Below are positions 1 through 10,321 of a stretch of DNA of 64,000 bases, piece by piece. The position numbers and the translations under genes were made by a program. The stretch comes from Diphasiastrum complanatum (lineage: Eukaryota > Streptophyta > Lycopodiopsida > Lycopodiales > Lycopodiaceae): NCBI GenBank assembly GCA_029204225.1, contig CM055106.1:50046908-50110907 (forward strand), in the 5' to 3' direction. The notes beneath the pieces were generated by a model, which did no database searches, was not told the DNA's origin, and saw only the letters and a list, made by a program, of their open reading frames with translations. Position 1 is the first letter of the stretch. The number at the start of each line of letters is the position of its first letter.

Positions 1-82
1 CCTCCAAAAAAATATAGTGTAAGCACTTGTGGATTTCCTATCCAACCTGTCTGTTGCAAAATCTGAATCTGAAAAAGCAATC
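1..82 (-). pseudogene. Copia RNase H fragment (element B)
   Basis: The reverse complement encodes the RNase H motif FSDSDFA followed by DRLDRKSTSA, the conserved patch of Copia RNase H that also appears in element A. The fragment runs off the left edge of the window. It abuts integrase-linker coding sequence at about 85 with no reverse transcriptase between them, which marks an internal deletion. Confidence 0.7.
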
Positions 83-86
83 GAAG

Positions 87-1035
87 TCAGATCATCTCCT
101 CAAGCCTCCTCACCTCTTCTTGAACAACATCAAGGTTGATAATTGATCTTGCACGAGTCTCTTTGATCTGAACATCATCCAAGTTAAATTTCTGATCTTC
201 ATGGACGACCACATCTCTACTAACAACATTTTTGTCAGTAGAGGGCAAATAAATCTTGTATGCTTTTTTAGGAGATGCATAACCTACAAAAATTCCTTTC
301 ACTGCACTAGGATCTTCCTTCTTCCTAGTTTCTATAGGTACATGCACAAAGCATACATAGCCAAAAATCCTAAGATGATCTACATTAGGCTTTTTCTTAT
401 ACAACATCTCAAATGGTGTCTTTCCTCCTATTGCAAGATTTGGAAGCCTATTACAAAGATAGTTTGCACATGCAACTGCCTCTCTCCAAAATTCTTTAGG
501 CAGAGAAGCTTCCAGCCTAATGGCTTTTGCACATTCACACAAAATTCTATTGTTTCTCTCAACAACTCCATTTTGCTGAGGAGTATATGAACAAGAAAAC
601 TCTCTTTGAATACCCTCTCTCTCACAAAAGTCTTTAAACTTATTGGAAGTGTATTCCCCTCCACTATCACTTCTTAAAGCTTTTATCTTGAAAGGAAACT
701 GCTTCTCGACATAAGCTTTAAAAGTAAGAAAAACATCATAAACCATGGCTTTTGAAGACAACATATAGATCCAAGAATGTCTTGTATAATCATCTACAAA
801 AGAGACAAAGCAATTGGCTCCTCCTTTGCTCTTAGTTGATGAGAAATGAACATCTGAGTGTACAAGTTTAAATGGTTGCTTTGTCTTCAACACTTGATCT
901 AGGAAAAGGCCTTCTGTGTGACTTTGCCAGCACACAAGCTTCACAAGGTAGAAGCTCCTTTGACAGTGTCTTTGGTAGACCAATAGCTTTTCCTTCTTTG
1001 ACCATAGATTGCATGGCTTTGAAATTGGTCATCCT
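87..1035 (-). pseudogene. Copia integrase remnant (element B)
   Basis: Translated from the minus strand, this contains the end of the integrase zinc-binding region (CEACVLAKSH), a core with HSDVH, FVDDYTR and LRSDSGGEY, and the PQQNGVVERNNR segment with the catalytic Glu. It is followed by the FGYVCFVHVP and GYASPKKAYK segments of Copia integrase C-termini. The D-D-E residues are present, but a frameshift near 950 separates the zinc-binding part from the core. The C-terminal linker ends abruptly at about 87 beside RNase H sequence. The protein is therefore not functional as a polyprotein. Confidence 0.8.
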
Positions 1036-1135
1036 GTAGAATCAACAATGATTCCATTCTGATCTTCCACATTGCATAATTGGAAGATGTTAATCTCTCA
1101 CTATGCTCTAAGAAATGTGAACAAGATGAAGACAT
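1036..1135 (-). pseudogene. Copia gag N-terminal fragment (element B)
   Basis: From an ATG at 1135 the minus strand encodes a short gag start, including the family-typical SERLTSSNYAMWKIRMESLL (compare the start of gag in elements A and D). Gag stops after about 33 residues, where the sequence jumps directly into integrase. The rest of gag, including the zinc knuckle, is missing. Confidence 0.7.
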
Positions 1136-1687
1136 CTTCTTGGTGAGAAATTCTAGTAATGATAAAAAAAATGGAGTTGAAAGGATGTTGCTTGCTATCT
1201 CAAAATCAATCTATCTTGAATTTGGATCTTGCTTCAATTACAAAAGAAAAAGCACACGCAAGCAAGAAGTCTATCTCTCCCACGAGTTTCAATGTACTAA
1301 AAAACTCTCTAGGAACTTACTTTCAACTCAAACACAGTAATATGTGTGAAATGAAAAGTCTAAGACCTCAGAACACTCACTTCTATCCAATCCTACTTGA
1401 TTGACAATGAAAATTGATGAAATTGGTGAAAAAGACATATGTGTGCTCACTTTGGCATATCCCACGAGTTGAGTACCCTCTAAAACTCTCTGATTGCCTA
1501 AAACTCTTCTAGAAACAAATCAAATTGATTTAGAAACAAGAGCAACACATTCTACTCTCCAATATCTATCCAACAAGCTATAGAACATCAAATTTGGATC
1601 ATTCCTTGAGAAGTAGCACTCATTAATGAGGGCTGATTTCACGCGTGTGAGCTCTCTGTCCGTACAGAGCTCCGCTGGATCAGATCA

Positions 1688-2369
1688 TGTAAAAATTACA
1701 GCAAATAAGGATCCTAAAACACTTGAAATGATGAGGGAAACAATAGATTATGATTTCATAAGATTAGCACAAGTTGAACCATCAAAATCCATCAAAAATC
1801 TATGCTTGAACCTCACTAAATGGCCCAAATCCTTGAAGAAGGCTTCACACGTGTGAAAGTACGGCCTCCCACAGTCTGAGTACTATACACCAGACCTACA
1901 TTCAATCCTATAATCATTAGTAATCACAAGTACTCAAACAATTATGAACATAGAGAGCAATTGCACCATTATGAGAGAAAAAACATGAAATTGCTTGATT
2001 GATTTTGGTGAGATATCATCACCTATATATACATGATCCATCACGGTTTTGGGCAGGTATGAGTAGCCCTAAACCTATCCCTAATGCTAATTTTGGTGGA
2101 TCTTTCATCCCTACCAAGTTAGGGTTGGAATCTTGGAGATCCCTCAACAATGCAAAAATTACCAAAAATAGCTCCTATTTTTTCTCCCTTGTATCTAAGC
2201 ATAATTTGGACTCATTCCAAAGGTTCTAACACTTAGGTCTACTTGAGAACATCCTTATGAATGGAATCCTATGCTATTTGGCACGTGTGACAAGCCACAT
2301 CATGACCATCTAACTATTTACAAGTCATATGACCAAAACTAGTCAAGCTAGAATTGTGAATTTTTAACA
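1688..2369 (-). repeat. 3' LTR of element A
   Basis: Starts TGTAAAAATT and ends AATTTTTAACA on the plus strand, so it has imperfect inverted ends. It matches 7167-7848 except for A/G changes near 1885 and 2273. It holds a TATATATA stretch near 2023-2031 and two CACGTG cores (1848 and 2282). Confidence 0.95.
1844..1857. promoter_or_regulatory. G-box palindrome in element A 3' LTR
   Basis: Perfect TTCACACGTGTGAA palindrome with a CACGTG core. An identical copy is in the 5' LTR at 7323-7336. Confidence 0.7.
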
Positions 2370-2380
2370 CTCCTCCTCAC
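2370..2380 (-). other. Polypurine tract of element A
   Basis: The minus strand reads GTGAGGAGGAG directly before the 3' LTR, the expected position of the plus-strand DNA primer. The gag-pol stop lies a few bases upstream of it. Confidence 0.85.
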
Positions 2381-2383
2381 TAT

Positions 2384-5300
2384 CTAGCTTGGTTCAATCA
2401 TTGCTTTACTAATCACTCCAAGTGATGATCTGAACTTCATAAAAGGTGTCTTTTGAAGTGGTTTAGTAAGTAGATCAGCTACACATTCATTGCTTGGAAC
2501 ATGCTCCAAAGCAATCTCCTTGGCTTGCACCATTTCTCTCACAAAGTGATGGCATATCTCAATGTGCTTAGATCTTGCATGAAAGATTGGGTTAGATGCA
2601 AGGTGTTGGGCTGATATATTGTCATTGTAGATGATTGGTGCCTCCTCTGAATCCATGATCTTTAGTTCCACCAATAATCTCTTGATCCAAAGTACCTCCT
2701 TTGTAGTGGTTGTCAAAGCTTTGTACTCGGCCTCGGTTGAAGATAGAGATATAGTTTCTTGCTTTTTTGAAAGCCATGAAACCACACCTTCTCCTATGAA
2801 AGTTGAATAGGCACTTGTTGATTTCCTATCCCTCTTGTCCCCTGCAAAATCTGAATCACTAAATGCATGAAGGTTAATCACATATCCTCTATATAGAATC
2901 CCAAAATCCAATGTACCCGAGATGTATCTTAGAATCCTCTTAGCCTTTTTCCAATGGATATTCAATGGCTTTTGCATGGATTGGCTCAACCTACATACAC
3001 TAAAGCTAAGATCTGGTCTAGTTATAGTGATCCACATTAAGGAACCTATAAGTTGCCTAAACAAAGTGATGTCCATGAAGGATCTTTCATCATCTTCATT
3101 TGGCACTTTTACATCTTGCTCCATTGGTGTGTCAACACTTTTGCATACTTCCATCTTAAACTTCTTCAAAAGACTTTGAGCATAGTTTACTTGACTTATA
3201 AAGATAAAATCAGACCCTCTAAGTACTTCTATGCCTAAGATGAAGTGAAGACACCCTAGATCTACCATCTTGAACTCTAAGGATAGATCTATCTTGATTT
3301 TTTCAATACCATCAACACTATTTCCACTAATGATGATGTCATCTACATAAATGAGTAAAAGTACAATACCAACATCATCAAACTTAATGTAAAGAGTAGG
3401 ATCATATTCACTTTGAACAAAAGAAAGTGAAATAAGATAGCAATGTAGTCTTGAATTCCAAGATCTCGAGGCTTGCTTCAAGCCATAGATGCTTCTTTGG
3501 AGATGGCATACTTTGTTCTCCATTCCATGCTTGATGAACCCTTGTGGCTGCTCCATATAGATATCCTCTTCCAAAAAACCATTCAAGAAAGCATTAGAGA
3601 CATCCATTTGACATAGAATCCATCCAAAATGTGATGCAAGTGCAATGATTAGTCTTATTGTGACCATCTTGGCCACGGGTGCAAAAGTTTTCTCATAGTC
3701 TATCCCTCTCTCTTGAGCATAACCTTTTGCAACTAATCTTGCTTTATGTTTGTTAACACTCCCATTTGCATTCAACTTAAGCTTGAAGACCCACTTGCAT
3801 CCTATTACATTCCTTTGAGGTCTCTCAACAAGCAACCAAGTTTCATTCTCAATCAAGGCATCATACTCATCCAACATAGCTTTATACCATTCTTTGGAGT
3901 TCAATGCATCTTCAACATTAGACGGTTCTTCAAAACTAGATAAAGCATAAGAAGTGGATGAGATACCCTCAACTTGCTGTCCTTTGCCTTGATATGTGAG
4001 CCTTGATGGCTCCACTTTTGCCCTTGAAGATCTCCTTGGTGTGATAGGTGGGTTTGGTGCTTGCTCCTCCATGAGCTCCTCCTCAAAACCAAGATCTTGC
4101 TCCTCGGCCATCTTCTTCTTGATTGTTGGAGCACTTGAGCCTTCTTCAAGCATATGCATATGATGTTCATCAAAGATGACATCCCTTGAAACAACAAATT
4201 TGTTCAAGGATGGGAGATAGACTTTGTAGCCCTTGCTTGAGCTTGCATATCCAAGCATGATCCCTCTTGTGGAAGATGGATCCTCCTTGGTTCTTGTTTC
4301 CAATGGCACATGCACATAACATATACACCCAAAAACTTTCAAGTGATTAAGATTGGGTTTCTTTCCATACAACATCTCATAAGGAGTTTTGCCTTCAATT
4401 GCTTTGCAAGACACCCTATTCATTAAGTAGTTTGCACATACAAGAGACTCACCCCAAAAGGATTTGGGCAAACAAGCATCTAATCTTAAAGCCTTAGAAC
4501 ATTCACATAATGTTCTATTCCTTCTTTCAGCAACTCCATTTTGTTGAGGAGTGTAAGGACAAGAAGTCTCTTTCTTGATCCCTTCCTCCTCACAAAAGGC
4601 CTTGAACTCATTGGAGATGAATTCTCCACCATTGTCACTTCTAAGAATCTTGATGCTATGATTATGATGCTTTTCCACAAACAACTTGAACTTTACAAAA
4701 GTATCAAATACTTGAGACTTGAAGGAAAGTAAGAACACCCAACAATATCTTGAGTAGTCATCAATGAAGGTTAAAAACATGGATGAACCTCCATTAGATT
4801 TGGTGCTAGCAATGTGCACATCCGAGTGTATGAGTTCAAGAGGATGAGATGACTTTGTGATGGAGTTAGGAAACACCTTCTTATGTGCCTTGGATAAGGC
4901 ACAAGCTTCACAAACCTTGTCTTCCTTCCCAATAGACCTTGGTAGGCCTAAAGCATACTCCTCCTTGATCATAGCCTCCATGGAACCCGAGTTGACATGT
5001 CCAAGTCTTTTGTGCCATAAAGTAAAGGTAGATATCTTGCTCTTCTCGGCCAACATGACAACATTAGTATCCACAAATGCATCCAGCTTATAAAGTTTGC
5101 CAAGTCTAGTGCCCTTAGCCACTATCTTACCCTTCTTCTTGATGAAACATTCATTTGAAGCAAAGTCAACATTGAAACCATTGTCTACCATTTGGCCAAC
5201 ACTTAGTAGATTCTTTGTTATTTTAGGAATGTACAAAACACCTTCTATGTTGATCTTTTTGGAAGATCCTAAGCAAAGGGGAATGCTACCAACTCCTTCA

Positions 5301-6355
5301 ATCTTACAAGCTTCATCATTTGCTGTATAGATAGACTTTATAGGTCCATCATAAGATAAGAGAGAAGAGAAAAACTCCCTTTTACTAGTCATGTGTGAAC
5401 TAGCACCCGAGTCAATCCACCAAGGATCTTCTCCTTTGAAGCTTGTTGAAGAAAATATGGACATCATGAGAGAGTCCTCATGTGAACTCTCCTCCTCCTC
5501 CTCCTCTTTGCTCATGTTGGCTTGGCTTTGATCTTGCTTCCTCTTGAAGCATTCCGAGGCATAATGCCCCATCTTGCTACAATAGTAGCACTTCACCTTT
5601 GATTTGTCCTTCTTGACTTTGGTGGTTGATGGAGATGCCTTTGGGGGTCCTTCTTGATCCTCAAGCTTTGTAGACTTCTTGAATGTTGATCCTTTGCCTT
5701 TGGACTTGCCTTTGCCTTTGGTGAAGAGAGCTTGGTCATCTCCACCTTGGATGGAAAGCCTATCCATCCTCTCTTGCATTTGGCTCCTTCTTGATTCCTC
5801 GGCCATGAGTTTGCCTTGGAGTTCTTCAAGTATGGGTAGCTTACCCATAATTGCATATTCCTGAACCAAATTGTCAAATTCAAAGCTTAGTCCATTCAAT
5901 ATGAGTTGAACAAGCTCTTCATCCTTGATAGGGTCACCTATAAAGGCTAGCTCTTTGTTCAATTCCTTTACTCTTAGGACAAAAGTATGTGCACTCTCTC
6001 CTTTCTTTTGATAGCTTCTATAGATTTGATTCTTCAAAGCTAACATTCTAGTTTGGTTCTTGGATTAATAGACCTTTTGCAAAGTCTCCCAAGCATCTTG
6101 AGCTGAAGTACAATCTCCTACCTCTCTTAAGAGTTCATTTGCAACATTCATTTTTATGCAATGTAGTGCAACATTGCACCTCTTGATGTATTTGGCTTTT
6201 TCTTGAGGATGAATAGGTTCACCCTCCTTACCATTTACAATTTTCATCAGATCTTGCATGATCATGATAGATTCCATTCTAACTTTCCATATGGAATAGT
6301 TAGTTTTGTTGAGCCTTTCATTAGTATCCAAAAGATATGCATTTATAGATGCCAT
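2384..6355 (-). pseudogene. Copia gag-pol polyprotein with a single in-frame stop in gag (element A)
   Basis: One minus-strand frame begins at an ATG at 6355 and runs to 2384, broken only by a TAA at 6065-6067 after 96 codons. The downstream 1220 codons are open. In order they show the rest of gag, a zinc knuckle (CYYCSKMGHYASEC), protease (WWIDSGASSHM), the integrase HHCC region and core (HSDVH, LRSDNGGEF, PQQNGVAERRNR), reverse transcriptase (ARLVAKGYAQ, QMDVSNAFLNG, YVDDIIISG) and RNase H (FSDSDFAGD, SSTEAEYKAL, ADLLTKPL). The product would package the element's RNA, process itself and copy and integrate the DNA. The reverse-transcriptase box is YVDDI. The stop is either a recent mutation or is read through; I treat the copy as a very young pseudogene. 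Confidence 0.93.
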
Positions 6356-7155
6356 CTAGTCTCCTAATCAAGGACTTGACACAAATGAAGGTTACTTCTA
6401 TTGATTTGATTGAAGGTCTACCTTATCCCACTTCTTAGGGACCTGAAAAGATCAGTAATAGACTTCCTATAAAGATCTAAGAATGATCTCTAACAAAATC
6501 AAATCATAGAATACTAGAAACAATGCACTTGCTTGATTGAAGTAGACAATACTAGTAGAATTGCCCCTCTTTCTATAAAGAACATTAAAGCTTCCAAATG
6601 ATCTGATCAAGAGTGAATTTCAGCAACCTAATATACTTCCAAAATCACTTGTAAAAGATCTAAATGGAACTTAATGAGGATGCAACACAATCTACTATCC
6701 AATCACAAGCAAAAAATGATCAAAATTGATGAAAAATTGATCTAATTTGGTGCATAAGTCAAGCAATGGTTGGACTGAACCTAAATCACTTTAGGAGGTG
6801 CCTACTACACCTTAGAACAGCCTTGAAGAGTCCCCAAAACTCTGATATTCCCTCTCCTTGAATGCTAGAAAGCCTCCTCTATGAAATCACCTCCAAAACT
6901 CGCTTAGAAATCAATGCTTGGAGCAAGCAAAACTTGCTATCTTGGTAATGTGAATTGAATTCAACTTTGCCTCTGGTTTTAGACACCTAAACACCTGCAA
7001 ATGAAGTCACACAACACCAATCTCCAATGTATTTGACTCACTTTGAGTTCTAGAATCAATACTAGATGCTAAGATCCAATCTACACAAGATTTAGATCAA
7101 AAATTGTGATCAAATTGAATGAAAACCAAGGATTTAGCTCATTTCAGCCTTTAGA

Positions 7156-7166
7156 CTCTGATACCA
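7156..7166 (-). other. Primer binding site of element A
   Basis: Immediately inside the 5' LTR the minus strand reads TGGTATCAGAG, complementary to the 3' end of plant initiator tRNA-Met. This is the usual primer of plant Copia elements and fixes the transcription direction as minus. Confidence 0.9.
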
Positions 7167-7848
7167 TGTAAAAATTACAGCAAATAAGGATCCTAAAACA
7201 CTTGAAATGATGAGGGAAACAATAGATTATGATTTCATAAGATTAGCACAAGTTGAACCATCAAAATCCATCAAAAATCTATGCTTGAACCTCACTAAAT
7301 GGCCCAAATCCTTGAAGAAGGCTTCACACGTGTGAAAGTACGGCCTCCCACAGTCTGAGTACTGTACACCAGACCTACATTCAATCCTATAATCATTAGT
7401 AATCACAAGTACTCAAACAATTATGAACATAGAGAGCAATTGCACCATTATGAGAGAAAAAACATGAAATTGCTTGATTGATTTTGGTGAGATATCATCA
7501 CCTATATATACATGATCCATCACGGTTTTGGGCAGGTATGAGTAGCCCTAAACCTATCCCTAATGCTAATTTTGGTGGATCTTTCATCCCTACCAAGTTA
7601 GGGTTGGAATCTTGGAGATCCCTCAACAATGCAAAAATTACCAAAAATAGCTCCTATTTTTTCTCCCTTGTATCTAAGCATAATTTGGACTCATTCCAAA
7701 GGTTCTAACACTTAGGTCTACTTGAGAACATCCTTATGAATGGAATCCTATACTATTTGGCACGTGTGACAAGCCACATCATGACCATCTAACTATTTAC
7801 AAGTCATATGACCAAAACTAGTCAAGCTAGAATTGTGAATTTTTAACA
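7167..7848 (-). repeat. 5' LTR of element A
   Basis: Direct repeat of 1688-2369 with the same 682-bp length and only two visible mismatches. As the 5' LTR it carries the element's promoter; the minus strand has a TATATATA box around 7502-7510 and CACGTG cores at 7327 and 7761. Confidence 0.95.
7323..7336. promoter_or_regulatory. G-box palindrome in element A 5' LTR
   Basis: TTCACACGTGTGAA, identical to 1844-1857. In the 5' LTR it would lie downstream of the promoter. Confidence 0.7.
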
Positions 7849-7990
7849 GATCAGCCTTGATTTGATCCACTTATGATCCACAGATTGCTTGTTTCTCAAC
7901 GAGTTTGAATCCTTCTCCAAAATCCGAGTTCCTGTAAGCAAAAACACTGATGATCTGATGTATACACCCTCACCTCTTCAAAGCATGAAG

Positions 7991-8001
7991 CTTTGATACC
8001 A
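7991..8001 (-). other. Primer binding site of element B
   Basis: The minus strand reads TGGTATCAAAG next to a TG-starting sequence at 8002. This is a one-base variant of the initiator tRNA-Met primer site and places the 5' LTR of element B to the right. Confidence 0.7.
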
Positions 8002-8581
8002 TGTGAAGTTTTTAGCACGTGTGAACTTTACCACACACCCTACAGGATCTTACTGAGGTGTTGTGATTGCACAAGATTGATCAAAGAACAGTATGCTTGA
8101 AAAATCTAAGGCAAGAGCACAATGACATACATCTGATGAAAAAATCTAACTCTTCACTATAAGAAATGAATGTCAGAAATAATTCTAAGTGTCAATATTC
8201 ACAATATGGCAAACATGCCCAACTTTCCCTACATGAGAGAGACTCGAATTCCTACAGTGGAGTTGCATGGAAAGTCCACTTAACTGAACTAATTCACCTA
8301 CTAGAGATCCACATGTATAACTGCATGCATGTATGGTGCATGTACTGCATGTCAACTCATAAAATTGCCTAGACATGTGTAGATCACATAAACTACTTTG
8401 CATGTTGCATGCACTGATTGCATGTGGCTTGCATGCATACATTAAGACTTTGCTTGCTATCAAAACATCTGCATGTCATTACAATTGACCCTATCTAACT
8501 CAAATCCGAGCTACACAAGAAGGATATGTGCTCAATTCACACTCCTTATATGTACAACATGAAATCTAGTGGAAATTAACA
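8002..8581 (-). repeat. Putative 5' LTR of element B
   Basis: The left edge (TGTGAAG) is set by the primer site at 7991-8001. The right edge is only a guess, placed at a TTAACA end near 8581 because the partner LTR is outside the window. The minus strand has a TATA-like stretch near 8546-8552. A CACGTG core lies at 8016. No coding sequence is visible. Confidence 0.5.
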
Positions 8582-8740
8582 TGGACATGACCCCAAACTC
8601 GAGATAGGAAGATAATATTTTAATAATCTTCACAGTGGCAAACCCCAAGCTTGCATTACTTGCCATGGGGTAGGCCTACATGACTTGCCACGGGCAGTCT
8701 TCGACAGGCTTGGTAGATATCAGACCTATGACATGCCGAT

Positions 8741-9125
8741 ATGGCCTGCTACACAAGCCCATCGAGCCAGAAATTGGTCGAATTCCGTAAAAAATGGTCA
8801 GAACTTCAAACGGGTGGTGTCCATAGGTTCGTGGGCTTAACACGAATCCACAGGTTCATTTGCAGCTCAATTCCGACGCCATTTGGTGAGGGGAATGCCA
8901 CTAAATGGACTACTTTCCAACATTCATGAGAACTGGTCCAGTGTCGTTGAACAAAGTCTGTGTTTTTAGACCCTCTATTCCGTCCTATGCTACATGCCGA
9001 GACAAACCTGCAAGACTAAACCGGGCTCCAAACGATTCAGTGTTCACACAAAAACGTGCGTCCGAACTAGAAACCCTATACGCATTCTTGGGATTCTAGG
9101 CTCGTCGAAATTGGTTGGATTTAGT
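8741..9125. repeat. 345-bp satellite-like unit, copy in array 1
   Basis: This stretch repeats the order of landmarks seen at 14610-15580: GGCCCGTCGAGCCAGAA, ATTTGCAGCTCAATTCCGAC, ATGCCACTAAATGGACTAC, TCTATTCCGTCCTATGCT and AGACTAAACCGGGCTCCAAA. The next copy begins near 9097 but runs straight into the 18-bp minisatellite. No protein is recognisable, so it is noncoding repeated DNA. Confidence 0.8.
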
Positions 9126-9480
9126 AAAAAACAATCAAAACTTCGGATTTTCCTAAGACTCGAATTTTTCCGAAGACTTGAATTTTTCCAAGACTCGAAG
9201 TGTTCGAAAGACTCAAATTTTTTCAAAGACTTGAATATTTCCATAGGATTCAATTTTTCCAAAGACTCGAATTTTTTCAAAGACTCGAATTTTTTCGAAG
9301 GATCAAAGGACCCTTTGTACTGTCAAGTCAAATTTTTCAAAAGACTAGAATTTTTTGAAAGACTCAATTTTATCAAAAAACTCGATTCTTTTTCCAAAGA
9401 CTCGAATTTTTTAGAAGACTAGGATTTTTTCGAAGACTCGATTTTTTTTAAAGGCTCGAATTTTTTCAAAGACTTGAATG
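9126..9480. repeat. 18-bp minisatellite, array 1
   Basis: About 18-20 degenerate copies of a unit close to TTTTTCCAAAGACTCGAA run head to tail. The unit length is a multiple of three and largely free of stop codons, so long artificial reading frames cross it on both strands. A longer array of the same unit is at 13150-13730. Confidence 0.85.
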
Positions 9481-9981
9481 TAAGATATTCGAGATGCAAG
9501 ATGTGCGAGATCGGCCATGATCCAAATCATCGGCCGCCACCTAGATCGACCTTCATTGCCCATCAACGACGGGCACTCTTTACTAGTCTATATATATATA
9601 TAAACTTATGTACATTTTTGCGCATGAGTATGGGTTCAACCATGCACCCCCCCCCCCCCTCACCCATGCATGAGCTTTTTTTGAACTGAAAATTTTAGGG
9701 AAGAGGATGCATGCATGGGAAAAGAGTATGCATGTGAGGGCCCCATGGATCCTCCTCCTCTCACCCATGCATACACTTTTTTTTAAACTACAAAATAAAA
9801 AAAGGATGCACCCTTCTTATGCATAGACACTTCTTTCACAAGTCCCACCCGCTCAATTCAAAATGATTAAAAGACTTCCTTCACCGGTCCCACCCCTCAA
9901 TTCAAATGATCGTTCCCTCTCTTTGTATCGTGCTTTCCTTCACATTGGGCTTCAACTAGTCCCACCCTCCCTACATTCCAA

Positions 9982-10023
<42 letters not shown>

Positions 10024-10321
10024 CCATGTTTTTCTTTCTTCATCATGCTTCAACATGCGACATGTTTTTGTTCACATTGTGCTTCGGAGCACCACAAGTA
10101 TATCTATGAGCTCATTTTTATGAGAACTCATTTTCAGCAGGGATAGATGTAGGATCCATTTTCAGCAAGAGAGAGGGTTGCGCATGGTGGGGGTTACGCA
10201 TGGTGGGGATGTCTTTTGAGAGCACCAACCATTATCAGCAAAGTGAGAGGCAGGCATGCGGACTAACGAGGGCGACATCCATTTTCAACAAAGGGAGAGC
10301 CAGGCCTGCAAACTAATGTTG
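9481..10321. other. Low-complexity, gene-free stretch with poly-C and (CT)n
   Basis: Begins with a GAGATGCAAGATGTGCGAGAT module that recurs at 12985 and 13030. There is a 14-base C run near 9647, repeated CACCCATGCAT motifs, loose direct repeats of TCCCACCC with CTCAATTCAAA (9846, 9889, 9960), and a (CT)n tract at about 9986-10021. No coding region is supported. Confidence 0.6.

Larger units (their letters stand above)
1688..7848 (-). mobile_element. Nearly intact, recently inserted Copia LTR retrotransposon A
   Basis: This 6161-bp element is bounded by two 682-bp LTRs (TG...CA) that differ at only two positions by eye. It is flanked by a perfect 5-bp target duplication GATCA (1683-1687 and 7849-7853). 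It reads on the minus strand, with 5' LTR on the right, a tRNA-iMet primer site, an 811-bp leader, one gag-pol frame, a polypurine tract and the 3' LTR on the left. It sits inside the leader of the older element B. The only visible coding lesion is one in-frame stop in gag. LTR identity of about 99.7% implies a recent insertion. Confidence 0.95.
1..8581 (-). mobile_element. Degenerate Copia LTR retrotransposon B, left end outside window, host of element A
   Basis: On the minus strand, from right to left, there is a putative 5' LTR (8002-8581), a tRNA-Met type primer site (7991-8001), a leader, a gag start (1135), integrase and an RNase H scrap that runs off the left edge. The leader is interrupted by element A between 1687 and 7849. 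The order matches a Copia element, but the polyprotein has been shortened by two internal deletions: gag is joined to integrase near 1035, and integrase is joined to RNase H near 85. No protease or reverse transcriptase remains. The 3' LTR must lie outside the window, so LTR divergence cannot be judged. It is a dead, non-autonomous copy. Confidence 0.75.

Noticed and set aside
2041-2229. 76-codon frame in the LTR of element A, repeated at 7520-7708
   Set aside because: Identical in both LTRs, without domain, and antisense to element transcription; part of the LTR.
8994-9422. 142-codon plus-strand open frame rich in KDSNFF repeats
   Set aside because: It is produced by the stop-poor 18-bp minisatellite and has no start context or unique sequence.
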